Source: Tolypeutes matacus (Eukaryota; Chordata; Mammalia; Cingulata; Chlamyphoridae). From it: DNA of 64,000 bases. The DNA lies in the NCBI GenBank assembly GCA_026826555.1, contig JAKSZT010004976.1, positions 8,051,908 through 8,115,907 on the forward strand, written 5' to 3'. This document shows, piece after piece, positions 48,021-57,370 of the stretch (the stretch's first letter is position 1; every line of letters starts with the position of its first letter). The position numbers and the translations under genes were made by a program. Under the pieces are notes generated by a model that had not been told where the DNA came from, made no database searches, and was given only the letters and a program-made list of their open reading frames with translations.

Positions 48021-48087
48021 ATCTGCCTTCTGAACCTTCTTTAGGGAACCGGGAAACTGTCTATGTCGCCTGAAAAGCCAACGAGAG
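48021..48087 (+). pseudogene. Relic noncoding exon of the KRAB pseudogene
   Basis: The acceptor ACCTTCCTCAG followed by ATCTGCCTTCTGAA matches the ZNF133 exon start CTTACTCAG, ATCTGCCTTTTGAG. The exon end AGCCAACGAGAG followed by ATGAGAATT matches AGCCAGCGGAGAG, GTGAGTATT. The donor GT has become AT. Length is 67 against 64 bp. Confidence 0.65.
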
Positions 48088-48784
48088 ATGAGAATTACCT
48101 GAAATTCCTAACTAGCTCGGAGGGCGAATCCATTCCCTACTCTTATTCATTCCTTTCTCTTGCCCTGAGGCTGCCGTCTTTCTAGTGGGTTCAGTCTAGC
48201 CCTCGTCCTGGGGAAGTAGCCTGTAGTACTTGGAGCTTTCCCTCAATATCCCTCTCAAACCCCATCCGTGACTCAATCATTCACTGAGAAGTTAGCTGTG
48301 AACACATGGAAGAATCCAACTAGCAATGCAGGGATGTCTGTGTTTAAGTGTCCAGTGATAGTTGCTGAAGGTGAAAGCCATGTATGGCTGAGCTCTCGGG
48401 CCTGTAGATAGAGACCAGAAAGAATTCCAGGATGAGGGGCTGCTCGAACTGTTCAGAGGGAGTTGGCAAGATGAAGAGTTGGTGAAAGACATGCCAGCAG
48501 GAAGAGGGCAAGAAGGGTCTGAGGGTCTGGTCCTCTGGGCAGTCTGCCCTGGTCACAGTGAGGAAAGTTTTCAATGGCCAGTGGAGATATGTCAGGCTAA
48601 TCTTCCATGTCTGTAGGTAAGATTGCCATCTAGCTGTCCGCATGTGTTTGTTTGGCCAGCCTTGTGTTTTATATTTGAAAGCATGCTTAGCATTTAATAA
48701 TTGGGATTTTCCACGTAGAAATCTGGATTGCCTGCTTTCTAAAAAACACTCCTCCATACTCGTTTTTCCATCTTCTCTTTCACT

Positions 48785-48960
48785 AGGGTGCATCCCACTC
48801 CACCTGACCACACACCTCATCTGGAATACATTGCCTGCTCCCCCTTTTTTGGCCTCTTCTAAATCTTACCCATCCTTGAAAAACAAATTCCCGGCACTCT
48901 CTCATGAAACCTTCCCTGATCTTGCTTTTTGTTGTGTGGTGACCTCCTTGAGGACTCTGA
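48785..48960 (+). repeat. L2 3' fragment
   Basis: CATCTGGAATACATTGCCTG, AAATCTTACCCATCCTTGAA, ATGAAACCTTCCCTGATCTT follow the L2 3' consensus. Confidence 0.65.
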
Positions 48961-49204
48961 GCCAGTGATTGACACCTGGGCTGTACTCAGGGAGCCTTTA
49001 AAAAATACAGTGTCTTAACCTCACCTCAAGAGATTTTCAGTTTGGCCCTGGCATCCACTATTCATTTTAAAAACTGCTTTCACCCTAAGTAGGGAAAATG
49101 GCATATGATAATGAAAGGGGAGAAATCCTGTTTTGGAAATCAGAAGTCTAATTGTTGGTTGCTAATTACTGAACAACCATATACCTGGGTAGGTCATTAG
49201 ACCC

Positions 49205-49375
49205 AGTGCTTCTCAAACTTGAATGTGCATACATATCACTTTGGATCTTGTGAAAATGCACATTCTGAGTCAGCAGGTCTGGGGAGGAGCCCAGGCATGA
49301 GCATTTCTAAAAAACTTCTAGGAATTGCTGACATTGCTTATCTACAGACCATGCTTTGGGTAGCAAGGATTTAAT
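49205..49375 (+). mobile_element. MER5A DNA transposon
   Basis: CAGTGCTTCTCAAACTTGAA, ATCACTTTGGATCTTGTGAA, AGTCAGCAGGTCTGGGGAGG, GAGCATTTCTAAAAAACTTC, and the far inverted end CCATGCTTTGGGTAGC. Nearly full-length. Confidence 0.85.
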
Positions 49376-49569
49376 CCAATCGGGTTTAGACCTTTAAATC
49401 TATTACAGTCTCCAAATTCCTAAAACTTGGACAGTCTATGATTCCTTATTTTTTATTTTCATTTGTTGTTTTTCTATATTTAAAGCTCCTCAAGGTTAGG
49501 AATCTTTTGTTTAGAAACCCCATAATAGCCAGAGTAGGCAGAGTAAGCAGAGCTTTCTTTGCATAACAG

Positions 49570-49696
49570 ATTTTCATGGCATCCAGGGATGTGGCTGTGG
49601 ATTTCATCCAGGAGCAGTGAAGTTTGTAGAGTCCTGCTCAGAAGAACCTATACAAGTAGGCGATACTGGAAGATGACAGCAATCTGGTCTCACTGG
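49570..49696 (+). pseudogene. Relic KRAB-A exon with three in-frame stops
   Basis: The acceptor TTTGCATAACAG and donor GTAAGG are both still good. From ATG 49576 the frame reads MASRDVAVDFIQEQ, stop, SL, stop, SPAQKNLYK, stop, AILEDDSNLVSLG. This aligns without any gap over all 41 residues of ZNF133 KRAB-A. The stops replace the conserved Trp (TGA), a Leu position and the Glu after Arg. The exon is 127 bp, identical in length to the ZNF133 exon. Upstream sequence (GAGTAAGCAGAGCT) also matches the ZNF133 intron (GAGTGAGCAGGGCT). Confidence 0.9.
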
Positions 49697-49713
49697 GTAA
49701 GGATGGCTTCTCT

Positions 49714-50398
49714 CTTTTTTCATTTAAAAAAATTTTATTGAAGTATATCATTCATACATGAATGTGCATAAACAATAAGTATGTAATAAAAGTTGTGAAC
49801 TTACAGAACAAACAGGCGTATCATCATACAGGGCTCCCAAACATCACCCCACTATGAACACCTTGCATTGTTGTGAAACATTTGTTACAAACTATGAAAG
49901 AGCATCATCAAAATACTACTATTAACTGTAGCCCATATCTTACATTTGGTGTATTTTCCCCCCAACCCACCTGGTTTTTAACACCCTGTATTAGTATTAT
50001 ATATTTGTTATGGTTCATGAGAGAACGTTCTCATATTTTTTCTGTTAACCAGAGTCCATCTTCCACCACAGGATTCTCTGTGTAATACAGTCCCATGCTT
50101 ATATAATCCATTCAAAGTGTATACTCAGTGGCTGTCATTTTCATCACAAAGCTGTGCTGTCATCACCTCAGTCAATTTTGGAACGTTTTTGTTACTCCAA
50201 AAGGAAAAATCCCATACCTTCATATTTTGTCCCTTAGAATTGATATAATATCTTCTTTGTTGTCCCTTAGAATTGATATAATATCTTCTTTGTTGTCCCT
50301 TAGAATTGATATAATATCTTCTTTGCCATTGCTGCAAAAATATTTCAATATTACTGTTAACCATCATCCATAAGTTACATTAGTTGTACTTTTCCTGT
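49714..50398 (-). mobile_element. Retroposon (L1 3' end) inserted in the relic's KRAB intron
   Basis: The element is flanked by near-identical copies of GTAAGGATGGCTTCTCT (49697-49713 and about 50399-50416; the right copy has one extra G). The left end is T/A-rich (TTTTTTCATTTAAAAAAATT), as expected for an antisense poly-A tail. The body resembles the antisense L1 3' sequence also seen at 57380-57635 (ATTCATACATGAA...AACAATAAGT). It contains a 33-bp triplicated unit. The insertion postdates the duplication because ZNF133 lacks it. Confidence 0.7.
50228..50326 (+). repeat. Three tandem copies of a 33-bp unit
   Basis: The unit starting TTGTCCCTTAGAATTGATAT and ending ATCTTCTTTG is repeated three times head to tail with essentially no differences, inside the retroposon at 49714-50398. 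It reads through as a short peptide repeat on the minus strand, but no coding role is implied. Confidence 0.85.
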
Positions 50399-50899
50399 GT
50401 AAGGGATGGCTTCTCTTGCAGTATAAAATTGAACCCACTGATCATCTTAAACCCCTCGTGAGGAAAAGATGGTGTATGGGGCAGCTGCCAGGCTGAGCTG
50501 ACTTTTGCCTTACCATTGGACTTGAAAACAAATAGATGCTTTTCTATGTTCCCCCAGGGAAAGTCTGATTTTTCTGTGCAATTGAGATTATGTAGATAGA
50601 TTGTGTGTGTGTACATGTGTGTGTACTGCACTTTTCCCCAGATTGGGATTCTGTTCCTAGGTAATCTTACTTTAAACAGGGGTGATCTTCAGGCACCAGC
50701 AAGGAGTAGAATCAGAGTGCTGTCTTACTGATCTGAGTTCCCTTCCCATACTCATCCCTCTTTCCACTACTGAGAGCTCTCTCTCCAAAGGTCCTTTATG
50801 CCATGCTCTGGGCTTCCACAGCCAGTTTAGCTCTGGCTTCTGAAATGATACCTTGAGCTCATAACCTCCAGTCACCTCATCTTCTTTCCCTATGAGCAA

Positions 50900-50961
50900 G
50901 AATTCCATTTCCAACCAAAACTCAAGGTAAAGGCACTGTCCAACAGGGGACCAGTGACCAG
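50900..50961 (+). pseudogene. Relic KRAB-B exon with internal deletion
   Basis: Sequence around the exon start, TTCTTTCCCTATGAGCAA then GAATTCCATTT, matches ZNF133 TTCTTTTCCTGTGAACAG then GAATTCCATTTT, with the acceptor AG changed to AA. After about 25 nt roughly 34 nt are missing relative to the 96-bp ZNF133 exon. The end ACCAG then GAAAGTGGAGAG matches CCCAG then GTGAGTGGGGAG, with the donor GT changed to GA. Confidence 0.7.
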
Positions 50962-51255
50962 GAAAGTGGAGAGCTCAGTGCACATGGGGTACACAGCAGT
51001 CGGCAGGTCAGGAAGGATGAGGCATCATGGAGGTGCTGTGGAGGAGGCTATTCCCCTGATCTAGGCTGCTGTTTATACTGCCTGGCCCTACCTCTGTTTA
51101 AGACCTTCATCCTCACCCAAGAGAAGGGTTTCTGGTACCCCTTGTCCCCTCCTTCCATGGGGAAACCACCCTTCCCCTCACTGGGCTTGCCTTCTTTAAC
51201 TTACAGTCTTTCCCTACTCATGTGCTCCTTTCTGTCTTCCTGATCTTAAATGAGC

Positions 51256-51640
51256 ACCGATCCTGTGTGCCCAAGAAATCGTGTGTTGAATTTCACAGGG
51301 ATCCAATAAATACCTTTTCTCTGTCTGTCTTACCTGCATTCTGAGCCAACAGGTTTGGCTTGGGACATCTCGTCCCAGTTGATTTGCTGGGTGATCATGA
51401 TCAAGTCACTTGCCCTCTCTGAGGCTGGAAAAGGTCATGGTTGTCAGTGTATGAAACATAAAAGAGCAGAACTTCACTAATGTGAGCTGGGGAGGAGACC
51501 AGAAGCTCCACTCTCTTGGTATCCCCTGGCCACACCTCCAGACACTTCCTCAGAACCCAGGACTCTGAGGATCTGAGGTCTCAAGTGGTTGCAGGGATCT
51601 AATATGCACAAATCCATGATCCTGAGGTTCTGAGAGTCTG
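51256..51640. other. Flank beyond the duplicated KRAB block; MIR fragment
   Basis: TGGGTGATCATGATCAAGTC, ACTTGCCCTCTCTGAGGCTG at about 51385-51428 is an antisense MIR piece. Otherwise nothing was recognised. Similarity to ZNF133 intron DNA fades at about 51255. Confidence 0.5.
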
Positions 51641-51884
51641 ATTCTTTAATGGCCATTCTTTTATAATTTAGTTTGAAATGTTTGGGACATAGAAGTCTTT
51701 CATCACATGTATGTTTTGGATATTTTCTCCCATTCTGTGGCTTGCCTTTTCATTTTCTTAACGGCATCTGTTGAAGAGCAAAAATGTTTCTTCTGATGAA
51801 GTCCAATTTACCATTTCCTTTCTTTTATGATGAATGCTTTCTTTTTGTCCTGAAAATTTTTGCCTATTGTGAGGTTGCACATTG
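51641..51884 (-). mobile_element. Old L1 ORF2 fragment, antisense (part 1 of a nested host)
   Basis: TGGATATTTTCTCCCATTCT, GTGGCTTGCCTTTTCATTTT and TGATGAAGTCCAATTTACCA are antisense ORF2. The same old element continues at 53021-53500, 55180-56165 and 57056-57370 between younger insertions. Confidence 0.7.
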
Positions 51885-51898
51885 TCTTCTATGTTTTC

Positions 51899-52078
51899 TT
51901 TCTTCCTTTCTTTTTCTTCCTTCCTTCCTTCCTTCCTTCCTTCCTTCCTTCCTTCCTTCCTTCCTTCCTTCCTTCCTTCCTTCCTTCCTCCCTCCCTCCC
52001 TCCCTCCCTCCCTCCCTCCCTCCCTCCCTCCCTCCTTCCTTCCTTCCTTCCTTCCTTCCTTCCTTCCTTCCCTTTCTT
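51899..52078. repeat. (TTCC)n / (CTCC)n microsatellite
   Basis: Roughly 180 bp of CCTT tetramers, with a central block of about 50 bp of CCCT tetramers. The low-complexity frames on both strands here (Ser/Leu/Pro-rich or Lys/Glu/Gly/Arg-rich) are artefacts. Confidence 0.95.
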
Positions 52079-53004
52079 TTTTATTGTGGGTAAAAACCAA
52101 AATTTTCACAATACATACCAATATTTGTAAAATGCTATATAAATATATATGCATATACGTGCATTTGCTTACATAAATGTTATTTTATATATATATATAT
52201 TAAAGGTGCTTAGATTACCTAGATATTACACAGAAATTACAGGGATTCCCATGTTCCCCACCTCCCACACCTCCCACAACATCCCACACAAACATCTTTC
52301 ATCAATGTGGCACATCACCCGTAATGGATATACACATCCTGGGGCCTTGCCACCAAGCATAGACCACAGTTCACATCATAGACCACACTCTCTCCCACAC
52401 AGTTCTGCATGGTATATGCTGATGTAAAATGTCTACATCTGTCGCTGCAACGCCACTCAGGACAACCCCCAAGTCCCGAAAAAGCCCCTGTTTTTCAACT
52501 GCCCTTCCCCTCCCTGCCCCGAAAGCGTCCAGTGGCAACTGGCTCCACCTCACTGTTAAAATTTCTTCCATTGCTTGAATCACAACATGTCTACAACAGA
52601 ATACCATTAAGTCCACTCTAGTCCATAGCTCTTCCCCCAATCCTGAGGGGACTGGGATGGTGACGTCCACTCCACCTCCAAGTGAGAGAGGGCTTATATC
52701 CCATGGATATGGTGGATGGTATTATCCTGCCTGCAGCTGCAGGCCCTGTCCATTCCCTGGGATGGCCGTTGCCCAGCATCGTCTCCTCGCCAGGTGACTT
52801 GGATGAGTCCATTGAGCTGTAGTGTAGGAGTTGCAGCTCCACCGAGATTCCAGGCACAGCTGGCACATAGGTAGGCCAGAGGCTCCAGTCTCTGGAAGTA
52901 TACCTAAAAACTCCAGCATCACATATAGGTTTGAATAGAAGGGACTGATGGACCATGTGCAGGGAGGACTTATTTGAGTCCAACTCTGTCACTCTCAGGA
53001 GCAC
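51901..53004 (-). mobile_element. L1 3' UTR retroposon, antisense, 16-bp TSD TCTTCTATGTTTTCTT
   Basis: The duplication TCTTCTATGTTTTCTT occurs at 51885-51900 and 53005-53020. The left end is a pyrimidine microsatellite, (TTCC)n then (CTCC)n, which is an expanded A-rich tail read in reverse. The body (AATTACAGGGATTCCCATGT..., GACCACAGTTCACATCA) resembles antisense L1 3' UTR text at 57700-57960. No frame is intact. Confidence 0.7.
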
Positions 53005-53020
53005 TCTTCTATGTTTTCTT

Positions 53021-53500
53021 CTAAAATTTTTATTGTTTTAGTTATGCTTAAGTTTATAATCGATCTTAAATTTTTGTGTATGGTATGAGGTTGGCGTTGA
53101 GGTTAATTTTTTTTTCTCACAGATATCCAATTCTAGCACTATTTGTTAAAAAGACTTTCTTTTCACCATTAAATTATTCTGGCTGCTTTGTTGAAAATCA
53201 ATTGCCTGTAAATGTTTGCTTCTGGACTCTCTATTCTGTGTATTTTCACACCTTTACCACAGATCTTGATTATTGTAGATTTATAGTAAGTCTTAGAATT
53301 TGGTAGTTTAAGTCCTTCAATTATGCTATTCCTTTCCAAGATCATATTGGTCATTCTAAATCTTTTGCATATCCTGGTATATTTTAGAATCAGCTTAACA
53401 ATTTCTATAAAACAGTCTATGGGAATATTGATTTAGAATGTGTTTTATCTATAAATCAAGTTGGAGAGAATTGACAGCATAACAATATTGAGTTCTTTTT
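53021..53500 (-). mobile_element. Old L1 ORF2, antisense (part 2 of the nested host)
   Basis: ATCGATCTTAAATTTTTGTG, GGTATGAGGTTGGCGTTGAG and ATATCCAATTCTAGCACTA continue directly from 51884 once the insertion is removed. Confidence 0.7.
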
Positions 53501-54722
53501 TTTAAGCAGTTTTATTGAGATATATTCACATACCATGCAAGCTATCCAAAGTGTATAATCAATGGCTTTTAGTAAAATCACTATATTGTGCATTCATCAC
53601 CACAAAAAGTTTTAGATCAATTTCATTACTCCAAAAAAAATACTCCACACCCCTTAGCAGTCACCTCACATTCCCTCTATCCTTCCCCAGCCCTACATAA
53701 CCACTAATCAAATTTCATTTTTATAAACTGATTTATATTTACATTTTATATAAATAGAATCATACAATATGTAGTGCTTTGTTTCTGATTTCTTTCACTT
53801 AGCATAATGGTTTTTTTTGTCTGATATTAACATCTTGTAACATTAACATGTATAGTCCCGAAGAAAAACAGTCTTATATATGCAATATTACCCATATTGA
53901 TAGTTCACATTAGGTTTTCTATGTTATACAGTCCCATGGTTAGCTTTCCTTTTAGTAAAATACACGACCATACACTTTCTCTTTCAAATGTTGTATTGTG
54001 CTTTCACCCTTCCTATTGATTTCCAAAGCTTAACACACACCCTTTTTACCAATTCTGCACAACTTAACCCTTGGCTTTCCATTCTCTAACCTCATTCTAT
54101 TTTCTGGTGACCCAAATTCAAGTTAACTCCATGAGATTACACAGTATATTTAGTTCATAATAGCACAATCATAACATATTTGTCCTTTACTGTGTGTCTT
54201 GCTTCATTTAACATAATGTCCTCCAGGTTCATCCATGTTGTCATATGTTTCACGACTTCATTTCTTCTTACAGTTGCATAATATTCCATTGTGTATATAT
54301 ACCACAGTTTGTTTATCCATTCATCGGTTGATGGACACCTAGGTTGTTTCCATCTGTGGGCAATTGTGAATAACACTGCTGTGAGCATCGTGTGCAGATG
54401 TGTTCGTGTCACTGCTCTCAATTCTTCTGGGTACATACCCAGTAGTGGTATTGCCGGGTCATGTGGCAAATCTATATTCAATGTCTTTATGAACTGCTAA
54501 ACAGTCCTCCACATGGCTGTGCCATTCTACATTCCTACCAACAGTGAATAAGTGTTCCTGTCTCTCCACATCCTCTCCAACACTTGTATTTCTCTATCTT
54601 TTTAATAGTGGCAATTCTAATAGGTGTGAAATGATAGCTCATTGTAGTTTTTATTTGCATTTCCCTAACTGCTAGTGATGTTGAACATTTTTTCATGTGT
54701 TTTTCTACCATTTGTATATCTT
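53501..54722 (-). mobile_element. L1 3' end inserted in the older L1, antisense
   Basis: A 3' UTR (GCAGTTTTATTGAGATATAT, about 53501-54150) is followed by the ORF2 C-terminus (minus frame 54155-54481, NKLWYIYTMEYYATVRRNEV). The element is 5'-truncated near 54722. Confidence 0.75.
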
Positions 54723-55180
54723 GTTTTTTTTTTCAAACAAATAAATTTTATTGATACATATCAGTAAAACATACAATCCATCCAAAGTGTATAGTTAATG
54801 GTATTTGGCATAATCACATGGTTGTGCATTTATCACTTCAATCATTATTAGAGCATTTTCTTTATTTCAATAATAAAAATAATACTAAACAAAAAACAGA
54901 CAAAAAATTCATTACCTCTCAATCTCTGTGCTTCCACTGCTGTACATAGCTGCTATTTCTGGTTATTCTTGGATGTTTATTTATTTATTTTAAAGCAGTT
55001 TTATTGAGATTTATTCACATACCATACAATCTATCATAAGTGTATAAAATCAATGGGTCTTAGTATAATTGCAATGTTGTGCCTTCATCACCAAAAAAGT
55101 TTTACAACAATTTCATTACTCCAAAAAGAAAATCTCCACACCCCTTAGCAGTCACCTCACATTCCCTCTGTTCTGCCCCA
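54723..55180 (-). mobile_element. Two short L1 3' UTR fragments, antisense
   Basis: The first (about 54723-54965) begins with a T-run and AAATAAATTTTATTGATACA. The second (about 54985-55180) begins AAAGCAGTTTTATTGAGATT and repeats the text of 53506-53690. Both are separate truncated insertions. Confidence 0.65.
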
Positions 55181-56165
55181 GCATGCTATTATATTTTTTC
55201 AATTTCTGTTTTCAATTGTTCTTATTCATAGATAGAAATAGCAATTGTATAATGACTTTGCATCCAGCAACCTTTCTAAATTTACTTATTCTACACTTCT
55301 TTGGTAGATTTCCTAAGTATTTCTACAGAAGCAGTCATGTAGTTGGTGCATAAAAATAGTTCTACTTCTTTCTTTCCTATTTTTATGTCTTTTGCTTCTT
55401 TTTCTTGCCTTATTGCACAAACTAGGGCCTCCAGTACAATACTGAATAGAAGTGGTGAGAGCAGACATCCTTTACTTTTCTCGAATTTCAGGGGGAATGT
55501 TTCTACTGTGTCACCGATAAGATATTAATTGTATGCTTTTAAGATGCCTATTATCAAATGGAAAAAGTTCTTTTTAAATCCTATTTCATTAAGAAGTTTT
55601 TTTAGTTTTTTTTTTGATCATGACTATGTGCTTGATTTTGTTAAATGCTTTTTCTGTGTTTATTGAAAAAAAGTTTGATTTTCTCCTTTATTCTGTTAAT
55701 GTGGTGAATTACATCAATTGATTTTTCAGATGTAGAACAAAGCTTACATTCCGGGGATAACTCCATTTGGTCATCATGTATTATCCTTTTCATATATTTA
55801 TTGGATTCAGTTTGCTAATATTGTTAAGGATTTTTGAGTTTATGTATATTTAGGATATTGGTCTCCAATTTTCCTTTCTTTAAATGTCCTTATCAGGTTT
55901 TTGTATCAGGAATAGGCTGGGCTCATATATTTAGACAGCATCCTTTCCTTCTTTATTTTCTGAAAGAGTTTATGTAACATAGGCATTATTTTTTACTTAA
56001 ATGTTTGGTAGAACTCAGCAGTGAAATCATCTGGGTTTGGAGTAAAATTGTGCAAATATTTTTTATTACTATTTCAATTCCTTTGATAGTTGTATTATTC
56101 AAATTTTCTCATTCTTCTTGAGTCACTTTTGGTCATTTGTGTTTTTCAAAGAATTTGTCTATTTC
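55181..56165 (-). mobile_element. Old L1 ORF2, antisense (part 3 of the nested host)
   Basis: CTAGGGCCTCCAGTACAATA, GAGCAGACATCC and TTTTTGATCATGACTATGTG are antisense reverse transcriptase sequence with stops, continuing the element at 53021-53500. Confidence 0.7.
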
Positions 56166-56180
56166 ATCTAAGTTAGCAAA

Positions 56181-56521
56181 TGTACAAGCATAACTCATTT
56201 TATTGCATTTCACTTTATTGCGCTTCACAGATATTGCATATTTTACAAATTGAAGTTTGTAGCAACCGTGTATTGAGCAAGTATATTGACACCATTTTTC
56301 TAACTACATGTGCTCACTTTGTGTCTCCATGTCACATTTTAATCAGGGTCAGTGCATTCACTTTTTAGATATAATGTTATTGCACAGTATAGTGTAAACA
56401 TAACTTTTATATGCACTGGGAAAACAAAAAAATTTGTGCAACTCACTTTATTGCAACATTCACTTTATTGTGGTGTTCTGGATCCGACTCTGCAATATCT
56501 CCGAGGTATGCCTGATTTTGC
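56181..56521. mobile_element. Tigger-type (pogo/mariner) nonautonomous DNA transposon
   Basis: The right end TCTCCGAGGTATGCCTG and left end CAAGCATAACTCATTTTATT are the two inverted termini. The interior carries CACTTTATTGCGCTTCACAG, TATGCACTGGGAAAACAAAA and GTGCAACTCACTTTATTGC, characteristic of Tigger. No transposase. Confidence 0.8.
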
Positions 56522-56634
56522 ATAAAATTGTTCATAATATTCTCTTATTATTATAATACCTGTAGTATATATATTGACGTTGCTTTTTAGTTCCTAATAT
56601 TGATAATGTGCATTTTCTCTCCTTTCTTGATTTG

Positions 56635-57047
56635 TGTTGGAGGCAGCCAGAAAGAGGTGAAGCTAAAATGGCCGACCGACAACAAAGAACAAGCCTGATC
56701 CTATATTTAGCCTTCTTTGAGGAAGTAGCTCACCCTGCTCCCGCGCGCGCGCGAAACCTTCCCGCCTTCCACAGATAGCAAACCCTCCCTAGCAACCAAC
56801 TGTGCCCAATACCAGCCTGCCATATATGCCTTACACGTACTTCCTCTTTTTTCATGCCCTACCCCCTACACCACCCCTCACCTTACTTATAAAAGGCTGT
56901 GCACTTCCTCAATAAATTAGACCTGCATACTTACCTCGTCTCCGCGGTGGTCTTTCCTCCGTGCGCCCTCCACGCCGTCTGGGCCCCCGAACGCTGGTTG
57001 CCGCTCAGCGTTCCCCTTCCGCCAACAAGTGGTTCGGAACAACCACA
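56635..57047 (+). mobile_element. GC-rich solo LTR, 413 bp, 6-bp TSD GATTTG
   Basis: It runs from TGTTGGAGGCAGCCAGAAAG to GGTTCGGAACAACCACA, with GATTTG at 56629-56634 and again at 57048-57053. It has a TATA-like TTATAAAAGGCTG (56889), an AATAAA signal (56911) and a (CG)n patch at 56752-56763. The GC content stands out against the A+T-rich L1 flank. A 6-bp duplication suits a class II (betaretrovirus-like) ERV. It carries no viral gene. Confidence 0.85.
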
Positions 57048-57055
57048 GATTTGTA

Positions 57056-57370
57056 TTGCTAGGTGCTTATCAATTTTATTAATCTTTCAAATAACCAACA
57101 TTTGGCTTTGTTAGTTTTATCTATATTTTGATTGATTTTTGCTCTTTTTTATTTTCTTCTTTCTACTTAATTTGGGCTTAATTTTCTCTTCATTTTTCCA
57201 GCATCTTAAGGTGGAAATTTGGATCACTGATTTTAAACACTTCTTCCTTTCAATATGGGCATTTAAAGTTACAAATTTATCTCTAAGCACTGTTTTAGTT
57301 GCATCCCAAGATTGTGATGCATTTTCATTATCATTCAATTCAAAATACTTTTAGTTTTCAATGTGGTATA
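57056..57370 (-). mobile_element. Old L1 ORF2, antisense (part 4 of the nested host)
   Basis: TTTGGCTTTGTTAGTTTTAT, TTTCTACTTAATTTGGGCTT and GTTGCATCCCAAGATTGTGA are antisense ORF2 text between the endonuclease and reverse transcriptase regions, following on from 56165. Confidence 0.65.

Larger units (their letters stand above)
48088..49569 (+). other. Intron of the KRAB relic with old repeats
   Basis: The first 200 bp still resemble the ZNF133 intron (TCATTCCTTTCTCTTGCCCT against ACATTCCTTCTCTTGCCCCA; CGTGACTCAATCATTCAC against CATGAATCAGTCCTTCAC). The stretch 48300-48640 is unassigned. The minus frame at 48344-48820 has no recognised domain. An L2 and a MER5A occupy the rest. Confidence 0.5.
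48021..51255 (+). pseudogene. Decayed KRAB gene, inverted paralogue of the ZNF133 5' half
   Basis: Three blocks line up in order, orientation and spacing with ZNF133 exons: a noncoding exon (48021-48087), KRAB-A (49570-49696) and KRAB-B (50900-50961). Intervening and following intron sequence is also recognisably similar, for example TGTTCCCCCAGGGAA near 50552 against TGTTTCCCCAGGGAA in ZNF133 intron DNA, and the stretch 50965-51250 against minus 18300-18020. Intron lengths agree once a 0.69-kb retroposon is removed: about 510 against 432 bp, and 1,482 against 1,355 bp. KRAB-A has three stops, and the donor of the noncoding exon and both KRAB-B splice sites are lost, so it cannot encode a KRAB protein. 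No finger array was found downstream to 64000. Its orientation is head-to-head with ZNF133 across the CpG island. Confidence 0.85.

Noticed and set aside
50416..50899. A second KRAB-B copy or finger-array relic elsewhere in 51.3-64 kb
   Set aside because: Only one KRAB-B-like block was found, at 50900. No TGEKP-encoding or Cys-X2-Cys repeats were seen on the plus strand downstream; everything there resolves to repeats.
51784..52176. Low-complexity frames over the TTCC block
   Set aside because: Every frame of an expanded tetranucleotide repeat is open; there is no evidence of a protein.
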